DNA of 64,000 nucleotides, from NCBI GenBank assembly GCA_963799365.1, contig CAWCWV010000015.1, positions 372,001 through 436,000 on the forward strand, given 5' to 3'. Below, one piece after another: positions 1-9,091 of this stretch. Each line of letters starts with the position of its first letter. Positions within the stretch are counted from its first letter, which is position 1. The DNA comes from Marinirhabdus sp963799365. Its GTDB lineage: Bacteria; Bacteroidota; Bacteroidia; Flavobacteriales; Flavobacteriaceae. Under the pieces are notes generated by a model, which was given only the letters and a program-made list of their open reading frames with translations, did no database searches and was not told the origin of the DNA. Position numbers and translations under genes: made by a program.

Positions 1-1701
1 TTCAAATTTGCCTTGTGTTAAGATGGCTTTTACATCTTTATCCTTATTTAGAGCATTCTTCAGTTCTTGTACATCTTTTCCTTGTTTAAGCAAATCTCTT
101 GCTTGCTCTGCATAATCTGGACTAGTTGCGTTTACAATAATAGCATCTACGCGTTCTTCCCAACTAAACTTATTTTTGTTTATTTCGAAATAGCGTTGCA
201 GGCCAACAGAATCATTTTGAGCCTTATTCCAAATATTTATTTTCATTAAATCGAAAATGAGCAAACCATCACGGTATTCGTTAATAATTGCTGCATAATC
301 TTCGTCTTCTTTTTCTAAGGCCTCACGATAATACTTCTTTAAAGCTTCTCTTTCAAATTTGTTATAATAATCCGACAAAGCTTCATCAATAGTCTTAAAT
401 TTCGCTCTGCGAGTTTGATTTTCAACAATAAATTCTGCAAAATCCCTATAGGTACTAGTTGCTTTTCCACCAATGGTAAACATGGCTTTATCTCCCTGAT
501 TCGACATAGGCTTCATAACCCACCGACCCGTTAGCAAAGAGTCGTTTAGATAGTTTTTGAAAAAAGGTATATACGGCTCTCCCATCTTAAAACCATATTT
601 ATCTTTAATCTTAGAATTAACAGTTGCTGTTACAATTTTTGAGCGAGTACCTTCTTTAACTTTCTTGGTTAGCTGTTCTTTCTCTTCTTCGAAACTTGTG
701 CCCTCATTTATTTTATCCAAACGAGCAATGTGCCAACCCACCTCACTTCTAAATGGCTCCGTTACAGACCCCTCTTTTTTAATATCAAATATTTTTTCTT
801 CAAACAACTTTGAATTTAATTCTCCTTTTCCAAAAGGACGCAAATTTCCTCCCGTTGTTGCAGAGCCTTTATCATCTGAATACTGCTTGGCCAGATTTTC
901 AAATTTTTCACCTTGTTGGAGTAACTGATATATTTCTTCAATTCGCTCCTTGGGGTCAAAAGTTCTAGTTTCATCTTCTTTGTCATAAACCATAATATGC
1001 GATACAGATCGCTTTGGTTCTCGCTTGCGAATATCATTCACCTTAATTATATGATACCCGAATTGAGTTCGAACAATCTCAGAAATTGCTCCTTTTTTGG
1101 TGTTGTAAGCTGCTGTTTCAAAGGGATATACCATAGAAAACACCGTGAAATATCCTAAATTACCAGCTGTTTGATTCGCATTTGGTTCTTCTGAATTCTC
1201 TTTAGCTAAACTTTCGAAATCTTCTCCATTTAAAGCACGCTGGCGTAACTTTTCAATTTTTAAGTAGGCCTTTAAAGTATCAGCAGGGTTATCTGTATAA
1301 TTTGAATTAATAAGAATATGGTTGGCACTAATTTCGTTTAAACCTCTATCATAGGCTTCTTTTGCAAGATCTGTTGTAACATTATCTTCATAGATGTAAA
1401 AACGCGATAGTTGTTCTTGATAATTACCTAACTCTTTTTTGTAAAGCTCACTTTCATTCAATTTTTGAGCATATGCTTCAGTGACTTTTAGTTTATAATC
1501 AATAAAAAGCTCTAAATAACCATCTATTGTTTTCTGGTTCTCATCTTGAACTAGGTCTAGATTTTTATTGTAAACCCTTTTAAATTCTTTTACATAAACG
1601 GGTGCTCCATCTATGGTTAAAAGAACATCTTTATTGTTCTGACCGAAAAGAACGGTAGACGCTATAAAAAATAAGACTACTAAAAATGAAATTTTCTTCA
1701 T
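1..1701 (-). CDS. Periplasmic peptidylprolyl isomerase with two parvulin domains (SurA/PpiD-like), 3' end outside window
   Basis: The minus-strand frame is open from the ATG at 1701-1699 to base 1 (567 codons, no stop), so the C-terminus lies outside the window. It begins with a Sec signal peptide (MKKISFLVVLFFIASTVLFG). Two rotamase (PpiC) domains follow, at about residues 128-228 and 232-335; each starts with a short beta strand rich in His/Ile (HILI, SHIM) and ends in a GYHI or GWHI motif, the normal parvulin signature. The rest is a helical and linker region of the kind seen in SurA-like chaperones. By family it should act in the periplasm as a foldase for outer-membrane proteins. A TAnnTTTG box lies 32 bases upstream. 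Function is assigned from domains; substrate preference is unknown. Confidence 0.9.
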   Translation of the reverse strand, partial: MKKISFLVVLFFIASTVLFGQNNKDVLLTIDGAPVYVKEFKRVYNKNLDLVQDENQKTIDGYLELFIDYKLKVTEAYAQKLNESELYKKELGNYQEQLSRFYIYEDNVTTDLAKEAYDRGLNEISANHILINSNYTDNPADTLKAYLKIEKLRQRALNGEDFESLAKENSEEPNANQTAGNLGYFTVFSMVYPFETAAYNTKKGAISEIVRTQFGYHIIKVNDIRKREPKRSVSHIMVYDKEDETRTFDPKERIEEIYQLLQQGEKFENLAKQYSDDKGSATTGGNLRPFGKGELNSKLFEEKIFDIKKEGSVTEPFRSEVGWHIARLDKINEGTSFEEEKEQLTKKVKEGTRSKIVTATVNSKIKDKYGFKMGEPYIPFFKNYLNDSLLTGRWVMKPMSNQGDKAMFTIGGKATSTYRDFAEFIVENQTRRAKFKTIDEALSDYYNKFEREALKKYYREALEKEDEDYAAIINEYRDGLLIFDLMKINIWNKAQNDSVGLQRYFEINKNKFSWEERVDAIIVNATSPDYAEQARDLLKQGKDVQELKNALNKDKDVKAILTQGKFE

Positions 1702-1732
1702 ACCTGTAAAAAATTTTTTTCTGAAATTTGTG

Positions 1733-1740
1733 CAAAAATA
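1733..1740 (-). promoter_or_regulatory. Bacteroidota -7 promoter box (TATTTTTG) for the foldase gene
   Basis: Exact match to TAnnTTTG on the minus strand, 32 bases before the start codon of the peptidylprolyl isomerase. No clear -33 TTTG box was identified. Confidence 0.5.
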
Positions 1741-1924
1741 ACAAATAATAGCGCTTTGGGAGGTTATTTTATTAAACGTTTTTTATTCAAAATTAGTACC
1801 TTCACTATCGTCTCAAAAATTAAATAGTTGTAATTTGTAGCTATATGTATTTTTTTAATAAAACCTACCAAAAAAGTACTTGTAAACATCTGGATTACTC
1901 AAGTTATTTATAAGCTAAATTGAA

Positions 1925-2161
1925 ATGGAACGTATAAAACTACTTTGGGATTTTAGAGGTCCAAATGCAGAGCCTATTGCCAAACATCATGCCGTTCACT
2001 TAAATGAATTTGTGGACGCAGAAGGTTTGCAAAACACAGTATGCGAAACCCAAAAAATGACCGAGATGTATTGGATAACATATCTGGTAGTAGAAAAAAT
2101 ACATATGAATGATTTGCGGGAACGCTTAAAACCAAATCGCGGACAATTATACACTGAATAA
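1925..2161 (+). CDS. Small conserved hypothetical protein (78 aa)
   Basis: A free-standing 78-residue ORF on the strand opposite to both neighbours, with its own ATG and an AT-rich upstream region. It has no signal peptide or membrane segment; it is rich in charged residues, His and Trp. The sequence looks like a real protein (a pair of His at residues 21-22, Met/Glu/Tyr-rich middle) and resembles small conserved proteins found next to guaB in flavobacteria, but I cannot name a domain or a function. It could be a small cytosolic stress or regulatory protein; that is a guess. Confidence 0.65.
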   Translation: MERIKLLWDFRGPNAEPIAKHHAVHLNEFVDAEGLQNTVCETQKMTEMYWITYLVVEKIHMNDLRERLKPNRGQLYTE

Positions 2162-2292
2162 AAAACTTTTTTCAGAATTTGATTAAGTAGCATCAACAAT
2201 CATAACGATTCGCATAGAGTGCAACTTCGTATCAAATTAAAATTAGAAAGATTTATTACTATTACAACTGATTGTCTTCTTTTAAACGGAAA

Positions 2293-3765
2293 TTAACGAG
2301 AATAATTAGGAGACTCCTTTGTAATAGTGACATCGTGTGGGTGGCTCTCATTAATTCCAGATGCCGTAATTTTTACAAATCTACCAGTCTCTTTTAAAGT
2401 TTCAATGTCTTTACTTCCACAATACCCCATTCCAGCTCTCAATCCACCAATAAATTGGGTCATGCTTTCCAATAATTCGCCTTTATAGGGTACACGACCA
2501 ACAATTCCCTCTGGAACCAATTTTTTAATATCGTCTTCAACATCCTGAAAATAACGATCTTTGGAGCCTTTTTTCATCGCTTCTACAGAACCCATTCCAC
2601 GGTAGCTTTTAAATTTTCGGCCTTCGTAAATAATAGTTTCACCTGGAGATTCTTTGGTTCCAGCCAATAAAGAGCCTAACATTACAGAATCGGCACCCGC
2701 AGCAATCGCCTTTGGGATATCTCCTGTATAACGAATTCCACCATCTGCAATTACTGGAACTCCAGAGCCTTTTATAGCAGCAGCCACTTCCAAAACAGCC
2801 GAAAATTGTGGAAAACCAACTCCTGCAACCACTCTTGTAGTACAAATAGAACCTGGACCAATTCCAACCTTTACAGCATCTGCACCAGCATCTACTAAAT
2901 ATTTTGCAGCTTCTGGTGTGGCTATGTTACCAACCACTACATCCAGGTTTGGAAATCGCTTCTTTACTTCTTTTAAAACGGTTACCACTCCTCTTGTATG
3001 TCCGTGGGCTGTGTCAATAATAACCGCATCTACTTGTGCATTTACTAAGGCTTCGGCACGTTCTACGGCATCTGCAGTAACACCCAGTGCTGCTGCAACA
3101 CGCAATCTTCCGAAAGCATCTTTATTTGCATTTGGTTTTTGGGTGAGTTTGGTAATATCCCTAAAGGTTATAAGACCTAAAAGCATGTTATTATCGTTCA
3201 CTACAGGCAGTTTTTCAATTTTATTTTTTTGAAGGATTATCTCAGCCTCTTTTAGTGAAGTTCCTTCAGCAACAGTCACCAGATTTTCTGAAGTCATGAT
3301 ATCGCTCAACTTACGATCCAAGTTTTTTTCAAAGCGTAGATCACGATTGGTCACGATACCAATAAGCTTACCAGCTTCATCAATTATTGGAATTCCACCA
3401 ATACTGTATTCACGCATCGTTTTTTGAGCATCGCCAACGTTGTTATCTTTTTTCAGCGTAACCGGATCCTGTATCATTCCACTTTCGGCACGCTTTACTT
3501 TTCGTACCTCGGCAGCTTGTTGTTTGATGGACATGTTTTTGTGTAGCACACCTATCCCACCTTCTCGGGCAATTGCAATAGCCATTGCACTTTCGGTCAC
3601 TGTATCCATCGCTGCAGAAACAATGGGCACATTAAGCGTAATGTTACGAGAAAATTTGGTTTTTATGGAAACGTCCCTTGGTAATACTTCGGAATAGGCG
3701 GGTACTAAAAGTACATCGTCGTATGTTAAACCTTCGCCTAGAATTTTATTTTCGTGTGCAGTCAT
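2293..3765 (-). CDS. guaB: Inosine-5'-monophosphate dehydrogenase
   Basis: Catalyses NAD-dependent oxidation of IMP to XMP, the committed step of guanine nucleotide synthesis, in the cytosol. The 490-residue length is normal. The N-terminal barrel half (GLTYDDVLLVP at about 12-22) is interrupted by a CBS-domain pair at about residues 97-210, after which the barrel resumes. The catalytic Cys308 lies in the GPGSICTT loop, followed by the nucleotide-binding GG(I)RYTGD segment and the YRGMGS flap. Monocistronic: it has a TAnnTTTG box 55 bases upstream and a 16-base perfect palindrome between that box and the start codon. Confidence 0.98.
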   Translation of the reverse strand: MTAHENKILGEGLTYDDVLLVPAYSEVLPRDVSIKTKFSRNITLNVPIVSAAMDTVTESAMAIAIAREGGIGVLHKNMSIKQQAAEVRKVKRAESGMIQDPVTLKKDNNVGDAQKTMREYSIGGIPIIDEAGKLIGIVTNRDLRFEKNLDRKLSDIMTSENLVTVAEGTSLKEAEIILQKNKIEKLPVVNDNNMLLGLITFRDITKLTQKPNANKDAFGRLRVAAALGVTADAVERAEALVNAQVDAVIIDTAHGHTRGVVTVLKEVKKRFPNLDVVVGNIATPEAAKYLVDAGADAVKVGIGPGSICTTRVVAGVGFPQFSAVLEVAAAIKGSGVPVIADGGIRYTGDIPKAIAAGADSVMLGSLLAGTKESPGETIIYEGRKFKSYRGMGSVEAMKKGSKDRYFQDVEDDIKKLVPEGIVGRVPYKGELLESMTQFIGGLRAGMGYCGSKDIETLKETGRFVKITASGINESHPHDVTITKESPNYSR

Positions 3766-3780
3766 CGCAATTAAATTAAC

Positions 3781-3796
3781 TTCCGAAGCTTCGGAA
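3781..3796. promoter_or_regulatory. 16-bp perfect palindrome in the guaB leader
   Basis: ttccgaagcttcggaa is self-complementary. It lies 16-31 bases upstream of the guaB start codon and 23 bases downstream of the presumed -7 box, so it would be inside the 5' untranslated region. It could be an operator for a dimeric regulator or a short hairpin; nothing else supports either role. Confidence 0.4.
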
Positions 3797-3819
3797 AGGG
3801 GTTACTGTTTAATTGCGTG

Positions 3820-3827
3820 CAAAAATA
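3820..3827 (-). promoter_or_regulatory. -7 promoter box (TATTTTTG) for guaB
   Basis: Exact TAnnTTTG match on the minus strand, 55 bases upstream of the guaB ATG. The same word followed by CA recurs in front of several other minus-strand genes in the window, which strengthens it as a real promoter element. Confidence 0.5.
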
Positions 3828-3966
3828 CTCTTTTTAATTCTGAATATCGAATTATGAATGTAGAATAAGTCAAAACGGAAAAAATATACAACGGGTATTT
3901 CTAAAAATATAATTCGCCAAATTAATATTTAAACATCTCATAGACAATTTTGTTCAAAGCTCATCA

Positions 3967-6414
3967 CTAAAACCTGAACTGCAACCCTGCATACCAAGTT
4001 CGCATTTGGCTTGGGATAATCCCGGGTCCTGGATATCCTGTGGCACGACGCACAAAGTAACTGTTGTCTAACACGTTGTTTAGACCTGTTTCCAAACGAA
4101 ACATTTTATACGTATAGCTCAACGAAAGATCCAAAATATCATACGCTGGAATCTCGCCCACAATACCGCTCTGACTTGCAAAATCACGTTTGCTGTTGGT
4201 CGCATCTGTAAATTGCTTGCTTAAATACGTATACTGAAGACTTCCCAAAAAGTTTTTATACCCGAAATTTAAACCAGTTTTTAAATTGATATTCGGAATA
4301 AATTCTACCTTATTACCTTTCACATTGTTTTCTTCGGAAGAAATATATTGTGAATCAGTCAAGGCAAGGTTGGTAAATATACTTAATCTGAAATCTTCAT
4401 TTTCCGCTCCATTGGATACGTCTGAAAACGTTTTCCAGATATTCCAATCTATAAAACTTTCAATACCATAGGTCGCTGCATCGCCTATATTACCACGAAA
4501 GCGCTCTTGTTGAATATCACTCACGGCTCGTAGAATAACCCCTAACCTATCTTCATAGCGCAAATAGAAAGCGCCTACATCGTATTTAACTACCTTTTTA
4601 AAAATTCCTCTCAAGCCTACATCTGCTGTGAACCCCTTTTCATCTGAGATATTTGGATCTACGGTTAACGACGGATTGGTAATTCGAATGTCATTAAACG
4701 TTACCGACCTATAATTCTGGCTCAAATTCCCATACAGTTCTAGCGCCCTATTAGACTTGTAGCTTAATCCTACGCCAGCCAAAACGAATGAACGATCAAA
4801 TGTTCGGTTGTCGGGAAGTGTTTGGTTTAAAATTGGATTGCCTGCATTGTCAAAGTTAATTTGTTTGTAGGTTCCTTCACTTTCTGTTTTTATGTATTCA
4901 AATCTTAAACCAGGTGTTACTGAAAATTTATCTGTAAGCTGAAAAATATTCTCTGCAAATACAGCAAGATTCAAATTAGGAAACTCAAAATCACTTTGTC
5001 TTGGATAGTTAGGAAAGTCTACATCGGCAAAACTGAAATTGGCATCTGCTCCATTGGTTCCTGGACCTTGACGTTCTTCGTTATTAGATTGATAGTACTT
5101 TGATCCTACCAAAATAGTATTTTCAGTATCAAATAAATTATAGCGGGTAATGAATCTCCCCTCAGCTCCCCAATTTCTAAACTTTCCTGAAATTAATTCT
5201 CGGGGCGACTCTAAATCATCGGTTTGCGACACTCTATTTTCTCTAAAACCAACACTTTTTCTGGAAGCATCTAGGGCAAAAAGATTTAAAGAGACCTCAG
5301 TTTTTGATGAAAATTGATGCGCAAATAACAAGGAATACAATTTCCAATCTACTTTAAACCAATTCCGAGTACGATTGCTGACTGTTGGATCTTCTTCAAA
5401 TTGACTATCTGTTAATCCGCCAGGTTGCTGTGCGAGATAATCTAAAAAACTAAATTCTCCGGTAATTTTTGTCTTTTCAGAAATCTCGTAGCTCACTTTT
5501 CCGAAGGCATTATAACTATCAAATTGTGAGTTGGGTCTAAAATCGTTTCCTGTTTTATAATTAAAATATGTGTAATAAGCCACTTTTCCCAGGGCACCAC
5601 TCAAGCTATTAAAACTGGTAAAAAGGTTGTTACTTCCAGCTGTTTGTCTTGAAATTAATTCGATTTTCTTGTTCGGGTTGGGTTTTTTTAGTTTAAAATT
5701 TATGAGACCTCCAAATTGTGTTCCGTATTGTAAAGATGCAGCGCCTCGAACTACTTCAATCTGCTCGATTGCTTCGGCGGGTGGTGTATAGTAACTTTCG
5801 GGGTAGCCCAGTACATCTGCAGAGATATCGTAGCCGTTTTGACGTGTATTAAAATTGGCGGTACGATTCGGATTTAATCCACGGCCTCCGATATTTAATT
5901 GCAGTCCGGCATCATTATTTTCATAAATGTTCAAACCAACAACTTGTGCATAAATTTGGCGTGCGTTCCCCGCGGCAATATTTGCGGTAAGATTATCCAT
6001 GACAACTACTTCACTCTTTTTTCCTGCGTAAATAGCAGTTCCCTCCACATCTCGTAATTGTTTTAAAGCAAAAATGCGCTCTTTTCTTTTGGTAATTAAT
6101 ACTTCCGTAAGTGTTTCTCCCAATAACGGCAGTTGAAAATTAAGTGTGGTGTTTTCATTAAAGTCTAGCACTTTTTCTTCTAATTCGTATTCAAAATTAA
6201 ATACAACTACGGTATGATTCCCCTGAGGAATATCTTCAAAAACAAAATCACCTTCAGCATTGGTCTTGGTGCTTTTTGAGAGATTAATGATATAAACTTC
6301 TGCATTTGCAATGCTAATTCCGCTTGCTTCTGCAGTCACATTTCCTCTTAAGGAAAATTGTGCAGAAACAGATAATGAAACCAAACTAACTAATAATAAT
6401 ATTGAGTTTTTCAT
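3967..6414 (-). CDS. TonB-dependent outer-membrane receptor (FecA-like)
   Basis: An 815-residue receptor with a signal peptide (1-18), a carboxypeptidase-regulatory-like beta domain at about 22-100 (typical of Bacteroidota receptors), a plug domain at about 120-240 containing GGRGLNPNRT and EAIEQIEVVRGAASLQYGT, and a long beta barrel ending in an aromatic Phe (LQFRF). The plug resembles ferric-citrate/siderophore receptors. It should import a ligand across the outer membrane using TonB energy. It is the last gene of a locus with an HTTM protein (3-base gap), an imelysin lipoprotein and a DUF4856 lipoprotein, which suggests an iron or haem-type ligand. The ligand itself is inferred, not shown. 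Confidence 0.93.
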   Translation of the reverse strand: MKNSILLLVSLVSLSVSAQFSLRGNVTAEASGISIANAEVYIINLSKSTKTNAEGDFVFEDIPQGNHTVVVFNFEYELEEKVLDFNENTTLNFQLPLLGETLTEVLITKRKERIFALKQLRDVEGTAIYAGKKSEVVVMDNLTANIAAGNARQIYAQVVGLNIYENNDAGLQLNIGGRGLNPNRTANFNTRQNGYDISADVLGYPESYYTPPAEAIEQIEVVRGAASLQYGTQFGGLINFKLKKPNPNKKIELISRQTAGSNNLFTSFNSLSGALGKVAYYTYFNYKTGNDFRPNSQFDSYNAFGKVSYEISEKTKITGEFSFLDYLAQQPGGLTDSQFEEDPTVSNRTRNWFKVDWKLYSLLFAHQFSSKTEVSLNLFALDASRKSVGFRENRVSQTDDLESPRELISGKFRNWGAEGRFITRYNLFDTENTILVGSKYYQSNNEERQGPGTNGADANFSFADVDFPNYPRQSDFEFPNLNLAVFAENIFQLTDKFSVTPGLRFEYIKTESEGTYKQINFDNAGNPILNQTLPDNRTFDRSFVLAGVGLSYKSNRALELYGNLSQNYRSVTFNDIRITNPSLTVDPNISDEKGFTADVGLRGIFKKVVKYDVGAFYLRYEDRLGVILRAVSDIQQERFRGNIGDAATYGIESFIDWNIWKTFSDVSNGAENEDFRLSIFTNLALTDSQYISSEENNVKGNKVEFIPNINLKTGLNFGYKNFLGSLQYTYLSKQFTDATNSKRDFASQSGIVGEIPAYDILDLSLSYTYKMFRLETGLNNVLDNSYFVRRATGYPGPGIIPSQMRTWYAGLQFRF

Positions 6415-6417
6415 AGG

Positions 6418-7731
6418 TTACAAACCTTTAATGGGATCGTTAAAGGGAAGGATAAAGCCCTTGGGGGCAAAGCTTTCATTCACTTCCAATAAATTTACTT
6501 TAGGATCAATATACGGTGCGCTCAACCTACCATTAAGTGCCACATAACTCTCCACATACACTTCAACATTTTTATGTCCTTGTGCGGTAAAATGATCTCC
6601 TATAAAATGGGCATATTCCAAAATAAAATCGGGTTGAAAACTCATTTGTTTTTCCTGAAAGGCACTTAAAAAATCTGTATTGTCTACTAGAAATTGTTTT
6701 CCTGTAGCACCGTTCTTAACTTTAAATTGTGCATAGCCTGCTTTTTCCATTAGCATGACCCGCCAAGAAAAACGGTAACCTTCTTCGGTCCAGAATAATT
6801 CGCCGGGATACAACGCATATCGCCAAGGAAAAATGAGTTGAAATAGTATAAAAATACCTACTACAAAATATTGAAATTTATAAGTTTTTGATACTGAAGC
6901 GTTTTTTACCCTAAGATCCCAAGTCTCCTTGGATATTCGAAATACCTTAGAAATAAAACGTAGTATTTTATGATGAAACCTAGCATCAAAAAAGATGAGC
7001 GCGCTTACAATCATAATAAATGGAAATATCCCGATCGGGAATAATACGCGCGTTAAAACGTGGAAAATAATAACTAAACTAAAACCAATCCATCGGGTTT
7101 TTTTGTTCCAAAGTAAAAATGGAATCGCCAAATCGTAGCCAGCACCAGCCCAACTAAAGGCATAATGCACCCATTCTTGTTGTAAAAGGTCGCCAAGAAA
7201 TGGAATGTCGTATTTTGAAGGCAACCAGATTTTAAGTGGCATTGCTTTTAAAAGCCAGTCGCTATTTAGTTTTGCCAGGCCTGCATACAAATAAACGATG
7301 CTCAATAAAATTTTTATAGCATCTATAGACCATTTGGGAACGTAAAAATTAGCCTTATTTGGACTCTTTTTTGCATCGAAAGAGAAATATTGGTGGGCAG
7401 GTAAAAAAATTAGTAAAAATGAAAGACAACTTATAAAATAGTAATGGTTGAGATAGGTCGTTTTATCCAATAGCTCAATGTAAGTAAAGCTTAGAAAGAG
7501 AATAACTATCGAAATTCTATATTTATAACCAACTGCTACTAAGAGCGCTGAAATACCACAAATAGCAAATAAAACATAGGTAAATCCACCCAAAGGCTGT
7601 ACCCATTCAAACCCATAATAACTAAAATGAAACTTAGGCTCCAGATATAATTTCTCGATCCAACCGTATGACCAAAAACGAATAATACTAGCAAATAACA
7701 TTAAACCAAAAAAAATACGAAAGACCGCCAA
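6418..7731 (-). CDS. HTTM-domain membrane protein
   Basis: 437 residues with many hydrophobic segments in the first two thirds (for example at about 4-22, 53-70, 75-90, 96-112, 130-150, 205-230) and a soluble C-terminal part. The arrangement matches the HTTM family (horizontally transferred transmembrane domain, related to vitamin K-dependent gamma-carboxylase). The catalytic chemistry of bacterial HTTM proteins is mostly unknown. It is followed 3 bases later by the TonB receptor and so is almost certainly translated with it; the pairing with imelysin points to a role in the same uptake process. Confidence 0.85.
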   Translation of the reverse strand: MAVFRIFFGLMLFASIIRFWSYGWIEKLYLEPKFHFSYYGFEWVQPLGGFTYVLFAICGISALLVAVGYKYRISIVILFLSFTYIELLDKTTYLNHYYFISCLSFLLIFLPAHQYFSFDAKKSPNKANFYVPKWSIDAIKILLSIVYLYAGLAKLNSDWLLKAMPLKIWLPSKYDIPFLGDLLQQEWVHYAFSWAGAGYDLAIPFLLWNKKTRWIGFSLVIIFHVLTRVLFPIGIFPFIMIVSALIFFDARFHHKILRFISKVFRISKETWDLRVKNASVSKTYKFQYFVVGIFILFQLIFPWRYALYPGELFWTEEGYRFSWRVMLMEKAGYAQFKVKNGATGKQFLVDNTDFLSAFQEKQMSFQPDFILEYAHFIGDHFTAQGHKNVEVYVESYVALNGRLSAPYIDPKVNLLEVNESFAPKGFILPFNDPIKGL

Positions 7732-7885
7732 TGGGGCAGCCTCTGTATTTTTTTTTAAATATGTTTGTATTGAAATTATGACTTTCTAAATTAAATTATA
7801 GTGTGGCTATACGCTGGACGGTTTGAATTACGAGATGTAGATTCACAACTATCTGCTGAAAACTACAAACTGATTAACTGGTTTA

Positions 7886-9004
7886 CTAATCCCCATCTGC
7901 GTCTACAAAATCTACATTAATGCTCAAGGCTTGCAACATGTCAACTTTCAGTAAAATTACATTACGCTGCAACTCGTCGTAGGTTTCCAGCATTTTCGAA
8001 TTATTTGTTTGTATCTGAACTTCAAAATTGGCATCCAAATCATTTAATTTACTTTTTGCTATGGTAAATTGCGCATTAATTAATGCACTTAAATCTTCAC
8101 CATTTTTAATGGTATTTAAAAAATTGAGATAAGAAACATAACTAGGTCCTGTTTGGCTACCGTTAAAAGAGCGTCCTCTAAAAAAGCCTTCGGTAGCATC
8201 TAATGCTGCTAGTGCAAGTGTTTTTGATAGATTTTTTGCATACAATGCTTCCACAGTATTTGGAAGCGGATCGGTAGAAAATACACCCGCAGGAATACCA
8301 ATTTTACCAGCTCTTAGTGACTTTTCGTAATAAAAAATAAAATCGTTTGTTAGTTTATCTACAGATGCGGAAGCGGTAGCACCACTATTACTTACAAAAT
8401 TATCACGAAAACCACTTTCCCATTGATTTGTTACAGATTCAGAAAGCAATTCTATATTTTCCGTTAAGGCTCTTAAAAAATTTCTATTCTTTTCGGAATT
8501 ATTATTTGTAGTATAAAAATCTAAAATTTCAGCATCACTACCACCTACTCCATACAGCATGTAATCTACGGAGGGAAATCCTTGTGCATCGTTGGTTGAA
8601 GGCAAAGTAAAATCTGGATTTCCAGAAGTAAGTAATCCTTCAATTTCTGAAACATTGGTAGGATACGTATTAAGTCTATCTCTAAAACGTAGCGTTTCGG
8701 CGGGGCCTATTTCGAACATAGAAACGTTTTGAAAAGAAATATATGCTTCTTTATAAGCATTGCGAAGGCTTGTTAAACTTGCTTGATCTGGTGACTGTAT
8801 AAATGTAGCAGTAAGTATGGAAAGTGAATTTGCGTCTTCCGTAAATTGATTGTAGGAAGGTATAATTATATTATCTGCCCAATTTACAAGCATTTCAGAG
8901 CGGTCAAAGTTTTCTTCAGGTGCTACTGCTCCTGTATCATCGCTTTCAGAACACGCGTATATTGCTAATATACAAGTACATGCAATTAAAATATTTTTCA
9001 TCAT
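7886..9004 (-). CDS. Imelysin-family lipoprotein
   Basis: 372 residues starting with a lipoprotein signal ending at Cys18 (CILAIYAC). The mature part is almost all helical and carries the imelysin signs: a GPAE motif at 100-103 near the usual GxHxxE site (the His is absent here) and FPSVDYMLYG at 143-152. Imelysins are periplasmic or surface four-helix-bundle proteins linked to iron uptake (EfeO-related); the old protease function is doubtful. It lies between the DUF4856 lipoprotein and the HTTM/TonB pair. The replaced His in the GxHxxE motif means metal binding should not be taken for granted. Confidence 0.9.
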   Translation of the reverse strand: MMKNILIACTCILAIYACSESDDTGAVAPEENFDRSEMLVNWADNIIIPSYNQFTEDANSLSILTATFIQSPDQASLTSLRNAYKEAYISFQNVSMFEIGPAETLRFRDRLNTYPTNVSEIEGLLTSGNPDFTLPSTNDAQGFPSVDYMLYGVGGSDAEILDFYTTNNNSEKNRNFLRALTENIELLSESVTNQWESGFRDNFVSNSGATASASVDKLTNDFIFYYEKSLRAGKIGIPAGVFSTDPLPNTVEALYAKNLSKTLALAALDATEGFFRGRSFNGSQTGPSYVSYLNFLNTIKNGEDLSALINAQFTIAKSKLNDLDANFEVQIQTNNSKMLETYDELQRNVILLKVDMLQALSINVDFVDADGD

Positions 9005-9024
9005 CTTTTTTTATTATGAGGGTG

Positions 9025-9032
9025 CAAAATTA
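9025..9032 (-). promoter_or_regulatory. -7 promoter box (TAATTTTG) for the imelysin gene
   Basis: TAnnTTTG match on the minus strand 20 bases upstream of the imelysin start. It implies the imelysin-HTTM-TonB genes can be transcribed separately from the DUF4856 gene. Confidence 0.4.
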
Positions 9033-9091
9033 CTAAATAGCAACCTACTTTATTGCTTAAAACAGGCTGCTTTTACTACTTATAAAATATT

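Noticed and set aside
557..928. 123-codon ORF on the + strand inside the foldase gene
   Set aside because: Shadow of the minus-strand foldase frame, which is open throughout and has clear domains.
2918..3232. 104-codon ORF on the + strand inside guaB
   Set aside because: Antisense shadow of the guaB coding frame; low-complexity Ser/Thr/Ala product and no promoter.
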